A stretch of DNA of 64,000 nt, taken from Styela clava. Lineage: Eukaryota; Chordata; Ascidiacea; Stolidobranchia; Styelidae. The position numbers were made by a program, and so were the translations under genes. Position 1 is the stretch's first letter. Each line of letters begins with the position of its first letter. The DNA lies in NCBI RefSeq assembly GCF_964204865.1, contig NC_135264.1, positions 1,488,001-1,552,000 of the forward strand. The letters run 5' to 3'. The notes below the pieces were generated by a model, which was given only the letters and a program-made list of their open reading frames with translations, did not search any database and was not told where the DNA came from. Of the stretch, positions 47,041 to 60,300 are shown piece after piece.

Positions 47041-48735
47041 CTATTTGATGGTGCTTTGGGCGACAAGAATCTGATATAGGGTCAGGGTATTCATCAGTTG
47101 GTCAATCGCCTCCATGAAAATGCATGATGGAACACATTGCTTGTATGAAAATTTATTTCATATAAAAATTAACATATTGAATATATCATAGGTATCGAAA
47201 ACAATATTTATGTTGGCCTACCTTGGTACACACGTAGGTATTTCTGGTGATTTTTCCTAGGTAAATCGACTGTGAGGTCTGTTGCATTGCTTTATCCACC
47301 TCATTGCTTTTTGGTGGTCAATGTGTGGCTTCGGAAATGGCGCAAATCTTACTCCATTCGAACGACGGGGGTACCGTACAGGTTGTCAGACCGGCAAATA
47401 CCATATGTGCAGCGTTTAAACATAGTTAGTCTACGAAAATAATTCACTAATAGATTCTGTTTAATAAAAATGCAACATTGTATCCAAGGCGAATTCTTCC
47501 GTACTGACATACGGTAGGCTACCGGTACCCTTGATTGCATCGGTACCGGTATGACTGTCTACTATTTTTTGGTTCGAAATAGCAGTTGGTTGACCCGTAC
47601 GGTACATTACGGTAACTGTAAGATGCCTTCAACTTGTAGGCTACATCCTTTTAGTATAGATATATAGATTTCGTGAACGTGACTTGCAACAAGTAACATA
47701 CAGTATTACAGCTTTCTAATTCTCGCAGCCCCGTGAAGAACACAAAAAGCGAAAAAAGGGGACAAAGATCTGCCTAAACCGCCAGCAACCTGTGCGGAAC
47801 GCGTCCAAAGTTGTCTGAGCGACTTTTTAGCGGAGAAGGTTTGTTTACATCTGCTCGCTTGTGATTGGTTGAGAATACGGAAGTTTTGATGTCGGGGAAA
47901 GGTCTATTAACAGCGTATCGCTGGCATATACCAGTAGATAGGTACAGGATTTACATATTTATCCCGGGGGAGAGGAAAGCCGATAAGACGGCTTATCCAT
48001 ATGGCGAACCACGGCCTCTCGTCCGCTTACCATTCCGAGTCGGGTATGGGATTAGTTTTTACTGTATTGTTTGTTTTTGGAAGCATGGACTTGGTGGTGG
48101 AGGAAGCCGTAACCGACCACCGGTTACGTGAACCACCCAACGACGGCGAGGAGTCCAGCAATCCTCTCGCACATAACCATCCCTGCATGGGATTCGAACC
48201 TGCGAACCCACGCAGAGTAATTAGAGGTGCGGTGGCGAGCGTATTCCTAATGCTTAGCCCGTTGAGCCACACCGCCGCGGCGCCGCCACCGCCACATATT
48301 GAATTGGTTATTGGCCCGTTACATTCGAGTATCTTTTGTTTGATTATTTTTGGCCTAAACCTTTTTTGAATTAGTTTTTTTGTAATTTATTTTTGTGTGT
48401 GTGCTGGTGGCAGGGTGGGCGGGCACATGATATTTCTCATGTTTTTAACCTTTTTAAAGGTTTTGCTCGCCCTCCAGAATTATCCATTCAAAATTTCTGT
48501 ATATTACAGTATTATGGAGTATTCAAATAAACTATATCTATCTATTTAGTAATTAGTAGTCTATGTCTATCTTTCCTTTTAATTTATCTTGCATATTTTT
48601 ATTGAATACGGTATCAGAATATTGGTATAGAACTGTAGAAAGATATAATAAAAATTGTTTATATTTAAACAGGCATTAGAATTGTTATATTTGAGTATTT
48701 AGTTACTAATCTGAGCAAGGTTGACGTGACTGATT
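47041..48735. other. 5' flank of BTB pseudogene (copy B)
   Basis: Counterpart of 12,415-13,478, with a 90 bp insertion (47822-47911, flanked by AGCG) and a SINE. GGTACC-type hexamer number differs from copy A. The long G/T-rich stretch TTTTTGTGTGTGTGCTGG is shared. No gene was recognised. Confidence 0.5.
47946..48295 (-). repeat. tRNA-derived SINE, present only in copy B
   Basis: Same family as 21961-22313 (box B GGTTCGAATCC on the minus strand), with a tail reduced to a single GGAT unit. Copy A has the uninterrupted text GATAGGTACATATTG at the matching site (around 12,990). The GC-rich head is extended by a CCGCCACCGCCAC run. No clear target duplication is seen. Confidence 0.8.
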
Positions 48736-49997
48736 ATGAATGAAGATTACATAAAACAAACAAATTTAACACAAGCCAGTTTGCTTATGACATCACTCGA
48801 TAGCTTGAGAGAGCAAAACATTCTCTGCGATTTCAATGTCAAAGTTGGTGACAAATCATTCCTTGCTCATCGCTGTGTCTTGGCAGCCTCATCAGGATAC
48901 TTTAAAGCAATGTTTTCAAGAAAAATGAAGGAATCTCGTGATGGTTTTATTAATATGAAAGATGTTGATCAAAATGGGATTTCCCAATGTATAGAGTTCA
49001 TGTATAAACTGATAAAGGAGGAGCAAATTTGAAAATGGAATACGTTCAACAAATCCTGCAAGCATCCAACCTGTTACAAATGGTTAGTTTGACAAACTTT
49101 TGCTTCCATTACTTGGAAACCAATCTGTCTCGAATCAATTGTCTTTCTGTCATCAACTTGGCTCAAGCATACGATCGTCATGATGTAAAAGAACAAGCAG
49201 AACATGTGCTGATCACTAATTTCAAATCAGTAATTTCCTCCGAGATGTTCCCGTTTATTATCAAGCCAGATCTCCTGCGTTACATAAAAGTTTCAAATGT
49301 AAGTTATCAAACATCATGGCAAGCTATGATAACATGGGCAAGAGCAAAAGATGAACATGCAGAGAGATGTTTTGGCGATCTTGTAACAGTCATCAATATC
49401 CAGACTTATCCTTTCAAGTTTCTTCTGGAGACAGTGTTAGAAGAACCACTGGTGAAAAGTAATAACATTGCAAAGAATTCAGTCATCACTGTATTATTCT
49501 CTAATATGGCTGAAAGTCATCGCTGAAGAATATGACTGAAACTCATCAAGTTCCTAATATAAACGCAGTTAGCTATGTGTTAAATAGATTCATGGAAATC
49601 AACTTTGAACAACTCATTGAGAAAGGGGAATTCTGTGATATTCAAAAAAATGATATAATTACACTTTTCAAATCAGCAAACACGAAATATTCCTCTGAGA
49701 CTGTTAAATGGCAAGCCGCTTTAAAATGGGTTAGACATGACATTCGTAACCGAGAGCAATACTTCCATGAACTTTCCAGTCTCCTGAGAATGCATTGCTT
49801 TTCGCTGGAATATCTAAAAGATAGTATACGATTTGAAAATCTGGTTCAAAAGTCTGAAAAATGTAATGCTCTACTGATGAATGAGTTCATACGCCGCCTG
49901 ACTACAAAACCCAGAGAGAACCCTTCTCAGATGCAGAACGCTGGGGCAGGTAGGGTTGCGATACTAAAATATGAAAGTTCTAAGAATAAGTTCTATT
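48736..49997 (+). pseudogene. BTB-BACK-BACK gene with hAT excision scar (copy B)
   Basis: BTB domain at 48736-49008, then an 8 bp extra sequence (49009-49016) exactly where copy A holds the hAT element. The frame shifts and stops at 49032. The first BACK domain continues open from 49029 to 49526 without the ACCAA duplication and nonsense codon of copy A. The 26 bp tandem duplication (49503-49528/49529-) is shared with copy A and shifts frame again before the second BACK domain (49532 on, with ALKWVRHDIRNREQYFHELS typical of BACK). A CAG|GTAGGG donor ends the putative exon at 49949. BTB substitutions relative to copy A are mostly amino-acid changing, for example Arg/Leu and Glu/Lys, consistent with relaxed constraint. 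Confidence 0.85.
49001..49016 (+). other. hAT excision footprint
   Basis: TGTATAAA is followed by CTGATAAA. The first is the exact hAT target duplicate of copy A. The second ends like it (ATAAA) but with CTG, which equals the last three bases of the transposon, in place of TGT. Deleting these 8 bp restores the reading frame. Confidence 0.85.
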
Positions 49998-51584
49998 TAG
50001 GGATGGGCAATGTAGAATAATTTACTATTCTAGAATAGTTGAATCGAATCCAGAATACCGAATCCTATTCTATTTTCATACTTATTCAAATAGTGGGAAT
50101 TTCTACATTGCTGGATTTAGATGGTGAAAAATTACAAATGTATTACTTAGTATAAATGTATTATCTATTTGGAAAGTCCTGAACATTGGATTTCATTTGA
50201 TACTAAACAGGCAGTTCCCAGGACAATGAAATTTAGGAATATTACAATATTTTTTGCCTTCAATTATTCCAAATGTATGTAATCCCTAAATACTAATAAA
50301 TACTGATATGCTAAATTAAGACACGCTTTACACACTTTAATAGTAAGCGGTTAAATACAAAATAGACATGAAACGGCGTTAAATCATTATTAATGTAAGT
50401 CTGCCGAGTATACTAAAACATACCCGATGAGAATTAATTAGATGCTGAACCAGCGTGTGGCCACTGCAACCTATGCGCCGTTGTAAAATATTAAATTTAA
50501 CCACTATCAATTAAAATCTGTGAGAGCAAGACACGTAAAACCAAGTTCCCGTAAACGCGATTTCGTACTTAGTTATTAGGTAATAACATCTGAACATCAA
50601 ACGTGCGTCTATCTTGAACGATAGAAATGTTATCATTAATCATTATCTACCCAGACTTAGCCCTACTCAAATTCAATACGTCACTATCTTCGCCAGATGT
50701 GGCAACTTTTTTCAAAATTTATCGGCGACTAAAATACTACAGACACTCGATCAAACGTGCGTCTATCTTAAACGATAGAAATGTTATCATTAATCATTAT
50801 CTACCCAGACTTAGCCCTACTCAAATTCAATACGTCACTATCTTCGCCAGATGTGGCAACTATTTTCAAAATTTATCGGCGACTAAAATACTACAGACAC
50901 TCGATCAAACGTGCGTCTATCTTGAACGATAGAAACGGACCGAAAAATATGTAATCTTTTGAGAGTGAAATTTAAATGTGACAGTTGTTTGCGTTTTGCG
51001 ATATAACTTTGTATTTCGGAAAATGGTATAATAAAATTATTCGTAAATAATATTTGATCTAAATTAATGGCGAATAATGTTATAACATTTAACTCCTGGC
51101 TTTTGGTTTACGTGCATCATTTTTTTGGGAAAACTCGTAGGTCGCGAAAAATTATTTAATTTAAAATGAGGCAAGGCACGTCTGTAAACAAAAATTGTTG
51201 CATTCAGATTATCGGAATATCACCAGTAAGTCGGCACAAATAACGCTAGCTAGATAGCAACGAAGGAAAACGCAAAAATGGTGAGTCCTCGCCGTGAGGT
51301 TATATTACCGACCTCTTGTCCTGAATATGCCGATTGAAATTACAGTGTTTGATGTTTACCGATTAACGGGTTCTTTGCGAGCAGACGCAAGTTTAATTAA
51401 ACGAGAGAGATTTCCACGCGAGAAAAACGCTCGTCTATAATTGATAAATTAGAAACCCGAAATACAAAAATTGACGATTGGCGCCGGAGAGGCGGAAACC
51501 GAATCCTGTTATCGGATCCCGTTGGATTCGAATACTTTGGGATTCGAATCCTCCGGATTCGGTATTCTATTTTGCCCATCCCTA
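49998..51584. mobile_element. Non-autonomous hAT-like element, 1587 bp, copy B only
   Basis: Perfect 13 bp terminal repeats, TAGGGATGGGCAA and TTGCCCATCCCTA, with a perfect 8 bp duplication GTTCTATT (49990-49997 and 51585-51592). Copy A has a single GTTCTATT. Next to both ends lie GAATCCGGATTCGAAT-type palindromic motifs. The interior carries a 154 bp tandem repeat and no transposase. Confidence 0.92.
50597..50935 (+). repeat. 154 bp tandem repeat, 2.2 units, inside hAT-like element
   Basis: Units start at 50597, 50751 and 50905 with TCAAACGTGCGTCTATCTT. Units 1 and 2 are almost identical, and unit 3 is cut after 31 bp. Open frames across it follow the repeat and are not genes. Confidence 0.9.
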
Positions 51585-51592
51585 GTTCTATT

Positions 51593-52653
51593 AGAATACA
51601 AACAAATTTGGTCGAAATGATAATAACTTATTTTCTAGAATCAGATGTATCGTACTGGATATTATGTCCTTTATCATTTCAACAAAATTATCACTAGAAA
51701 TGTGAAAGGTTTATTACACGATAAATCTATTCGAAAAGGAAAATAGTTTGTAAACCTATGAAGGACATTTGTGTACTGCAGGCCTGAGTGCTGATGCGCT
51801 GATTATTGAACTTGACCTAATTTAAAATAATAACATATATTCATAATTTATTACGAATTCAAAAATGTCATTTTTAAATATTATCTATAGATAATAATTT
51901 AAACTCATTGATGGTGAAGATCATATGAGTCACATGCCCACCACCTCAACCAGGGTGCAATAAATTGCATAGGCAATGCCTGAATGCCGGAACGGAAGAT
52001 TTTGGTCTTTTTGAATATCAATTACATTGATTACATATCATTGGCTGGTTACACAGCCTTCTTATTGCTACTGAGCACAGGCATATTTGAAAGCAATGAT
52101 GAATAGAAGTCCCTCAACTTGAGTCAATCACGGATCTAAGTGATAATTAGTTGAGTACAAATCTGAGTCATTTAGGATAGGATAGGATTCAAATATTTAT
52201 CTCGGGGGAGAGGAAATTTGAGAGCAGACGGCTTAACCCTATGGTGAACCACGGCCTCTCGTCCAGTTACCATTCCATGTCGGGTATGGGATTAGTCAGT
52301 TACTTGTTTTGGGAAGCATGGACTTGATGGTGGAGGAAGCCGTAACCAACCAACGGTTACGTGAACCACCCTACGGGGGCGAGGAGTCCAGCAATCCTCG
52401 CACATAACCATCCCTGCACGGGATTCGAACCCCTGTAGGGTAATCAGAGGTGCGGTGGCGAGCGTATCCCTAACGTGTAGCACGATGAGCCACACTGCTG
52501 CGCGCTTTCATTTAGATGACTCAAGGTACACTAAGTCATGATGACTTTAATTCAATTTAGTCAATGATTTATTTTAAAAAGCTTGGTAATCTTACAATAT
52601 AAGCTTTGGTGGTTAATTTTACAAAGTTATTTTTTGGAAATCAACATTTGCAG
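51593..52653 (+). other. Putative intron remainder between BACK and DTC exons (copy B)
   Basis: Counterpart of 17,404-18,463. It contains one SINE and no coding segment. With the transposon, the putative intron from 49950 to 52653 is 2704 bp. Confidence 0.4.
52176..52507 (-). repeat. tRNA-derived SINE (copy B, counterpart of 17986)
   Basis: Nearly identical to 17986-18317, including the TCATTTAG target duplication, so the insertion predates the duplication. Confidence 0.85.
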
Positions 52654-54895
52654 GCACTTTCACAACTGTTACGCCTTCCAATAGCCTGAAAATCATTCAA
52701 AGACAGCCAAGCAATGGAGTCATGTTGGAAAGAGTTTTGGGAGAATCGCTTCCCGGCTACAAGCAATGGCCAACACGGGAACTTGTATTCTCTTTCCAAG
52801 CTGGGGAAATGATGGTGAGAAAATTTAAAAATTCAGCGCTCCGGAAGTATGTGCACCAGGATGGTACACAACCTGAACCCTAACCTGGTACACATACTAT
52901 GTTCAGGTTGTGCGCCATCTTGGTGCACATACTTCTGGAGCACCGAAAATTCTCAACTTATATTATCTCTTAATTGTAAATTCATGTTTATGCAATAACT
53001 AAATGCAGTCCTATTTTTATTCTTAGTCCCTCTGTTTTATTGTTAGTGAAATTGATGAGTGGGCAATATTTTTATTCTTGATCTGTCTGTTATATTATTG
53101 ATAAAATTAATGAGTCAGCATTACCAATTACCATTATCAATTGCAAAGAAAAGTGTAAAAAAACAATTTAGTCCACTAATATTTGATAATTTTTCCATTC
53201 TCTCTTCTTTCATGATCCAAAGGTCCATATAATTCAGGGGTCTCAAACTCAATTTACCTGGGAGACGGAGTCTGAGTGAGTCCGGGTCGCATCAGGTTTT
53301 CCACAATAAAAGCATAGCTTAGAAAGTTAAATCTTCTTTCTCTATTCTTCTATACGCAAAACATAAATGTTAGTAGTTCCGCGATGGACCTTGTTAGTTT
53401 TCGGTTGTGTTTCAGAAATTCAAGTATGAATTAAAGAACCCAATGATCATTCTGATGACTTGGGCGTCGTAGCTTAAAATTGCAGTAATCAAAAATTAGT
53501 CTAGAAATAGCAGTGATACCTAGGCTAAACTTCTCTACCAGTACTATTGAAAAACAGGTTGTTGAATGTTTTGAATCCAAATGATTATGTGAAACATATA
53601 CCCCAGTTTATAGACTTCAACTCGCGAAGCCACCTTTAAACTAAGCACCAAGAAATTTGCAATGGTGACGTAAAAGAAAATTTTTTGGGGGTCTAAGGTC
53701 GGGAATAGGTCCATGGAATATCATGCCTACAGGTACAGTACTAGTAGGTTACCGTACCGCATATGCCTTCCGGGGAATAGATTATGAAATATTTTGTTTC
53801 GCTCTACGTGTCCTGGTTATATATTAAATGCATCGATCACTCTTACTGAGCTGAGTGACTTACGGGCCGCACTAACATTAAACTTTCATACCAAGACGGG
53901 GGCCACAAACTATCGTCCTGCGGGCCGCGAGTTCGAGACCTCTGATATAATTGATCTATATCTTTGAATTCCCTTACCCCCAAATTGGAATGAATATCAA
54001 GCCAAATAAATTGTAAAAATAACTTTCTATTCATAGGGGAAGCTATACAAAGCTCAAGAGTTTGTTTCTTACCTACCTGACTCGCATGAAGGATGGAAAG
54101 TTCGTTATCTCATAAACAAAGCTTTTCAAGCTGGAATACTCTTTGGAGTTGAAGAAATTTCACAACAAGATGGAAGATTAATATGGAATCCTGACATTCC
54201 CAGCAAAACCAACAAAACAGGAGGAATTGCAAAGTAAGTTTTTTTACTGTTTTACATAATAATAAAAATTGTCATTGAAGACTAATAAAAATTATGTAAA
54301 ACTTGCCAGATATTATGAACTAAACTACATGCTTATTTATAATGAAGATAATGACCGCCGCATCTATGCACTTCAAAACCACGAAGTTGAATATGAAGAA
54401 AATATAGTGTGGTTTCTTTTTAGTAGAAAAAGCTCCCAATGCTTTGAATTTTATCCATTCCCACCAGACTGGCACTCGTATATAATGTTATTTCACATCC
54501 TCAGCATAACAATGACTTACATATTATTTGTGCATTCAGGCTTAAATAATAATGCACCATCTGATTGATACCTGTCAGACTAGAATACTATTTATTGTAT
54601 ATTACTCATATTGTCAAATGGTAAATTTAAACCAACTAAGCTAGTCCTGGAAAGGTAATTTAATTTGCTCTTTTTTTTACTTTATTTCAATGTGATTTTT
54701 CAATAGCCTGAAAGGATTGACATGGACTCTGATCTGACTGGAGATCTAACGTATCTAACCTGTGTAATCAATAAATAACTGATGCAATACCTCTAAATTT
54801 AATCTTGGTTTTTTGTTTTTTTTAGCAATGGATATCCTGACTTGAACTATTTCCAGAATCTGCGTGATGCTCTGAATGCAAATGGAATAGAGTAG
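52654..54895 (+). CDS. Deltex C-terminal (DTC) domain exons, copy B
   Basis: Exons 52654-52814, 54037-54233 and 54826-54895 encode the same protein segment as 18464-20691. Over about 428 coding bases the only difference I found is CGG to CGT (Arg, silent) in exon 2. Intron 2 is 14 bp longer. The same family residues are absent (HPNPG loop, His before GYPD). AATAAA lies at 54956-54961. Functional inferences are as for copy A. No RING domain was found between the BACK exon and here. Confidence 0.85.
52838..52941. repeat. Foldback MITE, family F, in DTC intron 1 (copy B)
   Basis: Counterpart of 18648-18751, unchanged as far as I can see. Confidence 0.85.
53235..53944. mobile_element. Non-autonomous hAT (Charlie-like) element in DTC intron 1 (copy B)
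   Basis: Counterpart of 19045-19754, with ATATAATT target duplications at 53227-53234 and 53945-53952. Confidence 0.88.
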
Positions 54896-54955
54896 ATATT
54901 GTATCTGGACAGCTTATATAAAATACTATTCTCGCATCATGATGACCCAATCTAA

Positions 54956-54961
54956 AATAAA
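54956..54961 (+). promoter_or_regulatory. Polyadenylation signal after DTC gene (copy B)
   Basis: AATAAA about 60 nt after the stop codon, as in copy A. Confidence 0.6.
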
Positions 54962-55534
54962 GGCAGTCATTGATATATAGGGATCTATTATCTTTTCAGA
55001 TCTGCATTACCCAGCCAATCTATTACACATTGGGTGAGGTGAAGAACATTGGATTTAAAGCCGGTATTTTTCAATACCACACTTTTAACACACGCAACTT
55101 ATCGACGGAAAACTAATCATATATCACATTTTTTTACTACATTTTATTCAACTAAGCGGTTAACATTCGCAGAAAAGCAACAAAATTCTCCCTGAACCGA
55201 CAGTAATCTGCGGTTGGGAACCACTGTTTTCTACCTACGACACGGGAAGTTATTGCAAAAATATAATACACATTAGTAAGTGCCGGTTAAATCAAACAAT
55301 AAGTGTTTTTATGCCGCACTCTTCTTTTTATGGTTTGAATAAAATTACATACACTACGTTTGTTATATTTTGATTTGGTTTTAATGACGATGTAAAGCAT
55401 GTAAAAGTTTCGATAGTGTGTATGCCACACTTTGATGGTCGTATATCTAGTATCTACTGCTCGTGAGTGTATATTACCATCGAAAAGAGAGGTTATCCTG
55501 TTTTTTCTCGTTTGTGGTCCTAACCTGGTACAAC

Positions 55535-57369
55535 TGGAGATGTACCGATACCAATTAAAAACGCCGATATCACAAAACGACTGATATTCCGATACTATGT
55601 AAATATTACCTCAAGTGTGCAGGGCAGTCGGGTTAAAACACTAGTCTTTGAGAATTCTTCATGTTACACATTATTTCAGATTGAAAAAAGGATATAATAC
55701 ATCATAAGAAATTGATGTTTGGGATTCAGATGCGTTAATTAATTTCGATGCATTGTGTACTGAAGCTAGTAATCTCGGTGTTCAATTAGAAAACTCATAG
55801 CCAGGGATGTCCAATTTGAATTTGATACTAATAACGCGACCTTCGAATATCGCCCACACATCGTAGAGCCGCCGTCCACGTTTTACTTGAAAACATTTCA
55901 CATACGATATATTTCGTTTTATGTTTTATCGTAATCGTGCGTCGCGACAATAAATTACAGCCAACATTAGAGGATTTCAATCAGCGCTGGCTAGAATACC
56001 TATAACACGTCGAGGATGTTTCTGATTTTAATATTTCATAATATATCGCAAATATTATCGTATATTTTGAGATAGTCTGGGCGGCCTAGGCAATAAATAT
56101 ATGAGGAAATTGTATAGTTAAACAAAATTAAAATTATTGGAATCACAATATTTAATACCTGTGTAGGATAGGATAGGATAGGATTTACATATTTATCCCG
56201 GGGGAGAGGAAAGCCGATAAGACGGCTTATCCATATGGCGAACCACGGCCTCTCGTCCGGTTACCATTCCAAGTCGGGTATGGGATTAGTTTTTACTGTA
56301 TTGTTTGTTTTTCGGAAGCATGGACTTGGTGGTGGAGGAAGCCGTAACCGACCAGCGGTTACGTGAACCACCCAACGACGGCGAGGAGTCCAGCAATCCT
56401 CTCGCACATAACCATCCCTGCATGGGATTCGAACCTGCGAAGCCACGCAGAGTGATTAGAGGTGCGGTGGCGAGCGTATTCCTAACGCTTAGCCCGTTGA
56501 GCCACACCGCCGCGCCTTGAGAGATAATTGAGTCGAAATTTAGCCCAAAGATGTCGATGGACTAAATGACACTAGCGCTTAACGATAAACAGTCGGAATT
56601 AATAACCGTGCCGAAAAGTGCGTATGCAGCAATGCTGTTAATAAAGACGTTTCTACACTATGATTTAAAACTACTTTCACAGAGCAATTTCATTTATATC
56701 ACACATGCCTTATGACTGCTTTACAATGATAACATTATCAAAGCCTAATTTATATGTCCCTGGATTTTGGGAAAGTGGATTGATTTTATTTATGAGGAGG
56801 ATTTTACAATCTATTCGGAATTTCAGTATCGAAAATATTTTTAGAATGTATTCGAAATAGTCGATGGGTATGGCCATCTCTGCTCATAAGATTTTGCTAC
56901 CAGAGTGGTGAAATAAATAAATGTTTAGCCTGCTTACCTTATCAAATTGATACATTGAGTTAGGCTACGTGCGCAAGATTTTGTTCCAATATAACGACAT
57001 ATTTTGTATTTTACACATTAGAAAATCCACATATATTCGATTGATATATTTATTCATATATAATTACTATGTAATAAAACATCAATATAAAATCTTGGCA
57101 GTAAAAATAGCCAAATTTGTTGAGCATTTGGCTGATAAATAACTGAGAACAGGTCAGAATCCCATTCTCGCTTCTACTCGCGGGGGTGGGGACGTGTATG
57201 GCATATAGTTCACGATTCCCCCAAGCAAAAAATAATTTAAACATCAGTATTCCAACTTATTTTTTAAAACATTCTGAGTCATATCAAAAAGGTAAACATA
57301 TCGGAAATATCGGTATTCATTTAGCCGATACCGATACACTACGGATGCCGATGCATCGGTACATCTCTA
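55535..57369. mobile_element. hAT-like element, 1835 bp, inserted in a family F MITE (copy B)
   Basis: Counterpart of 21331-23165, with GGTACAAC duplications at 55527-55534 and 57370-57377 and the same nested SINE. Confidence 0.88.
56165..56517 (-). repeat. tRNA-derived SINE (copy B, counterpart of 21961)
   Basis: Same box A and box B as 21961-22313, with the same four-unit GGATA tail. Confidence 0.88.
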
Positions 57370-57377
57370 GGTACAAC

Positions 57378-60300
57378 TACTATGTTCAGGTTGTGCGCCA
57401 TCTTGGTACACATATATACTTCTGGAGGTCCCCTTTTTCTTGCCATGAATGAGTTTAAAATAAAATATATATCAACTATACTACATACCCGCTTATCAAT
57501 AATTTACGGCATTGCTGGGTGATATATTTTGGCCTATCTGTTCCTAAATATGAAGTGGATACGCTGCTGGATACGCTGCGACCGCTACTTTTACTTTCCT
57601 TAAACGCTTCGAAGCAACGTTCATTCTATCTAATACCTCCAAGCAGTTATCGGTTGGTGCTTGTCTGAGTTCGTGATGGAATTGGTATAAGCACGAAATA
57701 CATAAATAAAACAGATTATTAGCAATTTAGATATCTCGCTAAGTCAAAAAATCAAAAGAGCCAATATAAGACAATAAACAGCTTCAGTATTGACCACAGA
57801 AATTTTCAAGTGTACCCTACAGAAATGATATGGTAATACAGTATAGTAGCAGTTACAGTATATCCCGTGATATACAATTTCTTAAACTAATATTACCTAA
57901 AACGTATCCTTTGTTTTCTTCAATTTATTTCGTGTTAAGCATAACCATATGGCACCGCTCAGACAAAATATAATCGAGGCAACAACGAGTTGATAAAAAA
58001 TATTTACCAGGAGGTTGTGAAAACATATTGGTGCCCTGGTTTGTAACTACGATGTCAGAATAGGTCTCATGGCGTTCGCTCGTTTTGCGGAATCCCGATC
58101 GTCAGTTCAAGTATTTTGATAAATGCCGGATAGGCATGTAGCAGATAAATGGAAATACGTTTAATAATGCTGCAACTACACTTCATTGCTTTGACAATTT
58201 GCAAAATGTCTGTGGTTTGCTATATATTACTAGCTTTCTATTCAGGGCTGCCATCGATATGAACCCCAAAATAAGGACATCAGGGGAAACATGATAATAA
58301 GATAAGAACGAACGAAATGTATTCATGCCAGTGCAACCCGTGTCTAATAATACTTTGCCTAGAAAGGATTCCTCCAGCAGTTCTTTATTCCTAGAAACAA
58401 CCTGTTCCATCTCACTTTTAAGTTGTATTTTGATTCAGGTTACACGAACTGATTTTGGCCGGTAGGCTATTGTTTTGTCATTGTGTCAATTAATTTGCTG
58501 TTATTACGTAATGAGTGCGCGTAGCAATCAAGGAGGTTGTAAAATATCATTTCTAGCAAATCAGTCATTCGAATTGACCAACCTAAGGGGCTGGTATTAG
58601 AGCCTCTACCCATAAATAGGGTTACCATATTTTTGTGACCTTAAATCGGGACACCTTCAAAGACCACAGCTGTGATTTTTTTCAACTTTAAATTTGACGA
58701 TTTTACATTAGGGGGGCATTTAAAACCATCACGGCTGTCTTCATTGGCCATTTTGTCATCGAGACGCTGTCTGTCTAAATATCGGTAAAGTTCGAAACGT
58801 TAAGCACTCTTTTGGCGTACGGGGCTTACACAACAACAGTATCAAGAACATGTTAATTGGTAATGTTCGTGTATCATGCTGACTGGCTGAACGCCAATGC
58901 GGGACTTTTTTCTGACCGGTCGGGACGCCGGTACAAGGTTTTTCAAAAGTGGGACTGTCCAGGGTAAAAAAAGGGGCGTATGTTAAGCATAGCCATATGG
59001 CACCGCTTAGACAAAATATAATCGAGGCAACAACGAGTTGATAAAAAGTATTTACCAGGAGGTTGTGAAAACATATTGGTGCCTTGGTTTGTAACTATGA
59101 TGTCAGTATAGGTCTCATGGCGTTCGCTCGTTTTGCGGAATCCCGAACGTCAGTTCAAGTATTTTGATAAATGCTGGATAGGCATGTAGCAGATAAATGG
59201 AAATACGTTTTATAATGCTGCAACTACACTTTAATTGAAGTTCAGATTGTGGAATTGCAGCACTCGTTTCAAAATATTGTTTGTTTTCACCCGTTCGCCT
59301 GGGAGAACTTAAGGAGCAAAATGGGAGCACAACGATGTTTACACTTGTGACAATTTTCAACGTCTCGCACGAATTTCTCGAGTTACAACTCCTGAAATAA
59401 TGAAAAATCAGACAGCCTACAAACTGAATTTTCTTTGGGCCTGTCCCGTAAATGCCGTCACATAATACAGTATAACGATGCTGCATTACAAAGTATATGT
59501 AATGCGGGACTTCATTCAGGTTTAGCAGTAATTCTGCCACTAAATACAATACTCTCTTTGGCCATTATAATACGGGATTGCTCTACTACAGCCAGCTTAT
59601 CTCAGTCACAACTTGTCTTGTTAGTCTTAAGAAATCGCCTATTCCAACCGGGGAACAATTCCCACACCACCCCTTCAGAGAGGAATTTTGCATTTGCTAT
59701 AGTACTACTAATATTTTTTAGTTTTTTTTATTACTATAATACTTATACGGAGGGTTACCATATTTTTGTAACTTCGAAACGGGACGCCTCCAAAGATAAC
59801 GACCTATTAGATGTGATTTTGTAACTTTGTCATTTCCGATTTTATTACATACGCCTACATTTAAAGATATCCCGGCTGTCTTCATTGACCATAACTGTCA
59901 TCGAAAGTTCATGCGCATATTCTCTGTCCAAATATCCGGTTCAGTTCACAAAAATAGGAAGGAATTGACGTTTAACGATACTTATAATTCAAATTTAGAT
60001 TTTTTACCGGTAGCATTTAATAACTTGGCAATATTTTGGCATTTCATTGGTGAATGAATCGATTTATTCCAACTCTCCGTGCACTCAACTTTCGTTGGGC
60101 AATTTGGCATTTGACTCCATTTATATTCAGCTTGGCGAAATCTTTTTTGTCTTTATATTAAATACTGTTCACTCTTGTATGGGAATTTTTTATGAAATTA
60201 AAAAAATGGTCTGGGAAACAATTCTCATTTTTTATCACAATTCCTATCTTTCATTATAATTTATTGATTTTAATTTATTTATGTAATACGTTCGCTAACA

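Noticed and set aside
50627-50932. 101-codon open frame with internal repetition
   Set aside because: It follows the 154 bp tandem repeat inside a non-autonomous transposon, and it has no start context or family.
50597-50935. Regularly spaced repeats considered as a CRISPR-like array
   Set aside because: The units are 154 bp head-to-tail with no unique spacers, in a eukaryotic transposon.
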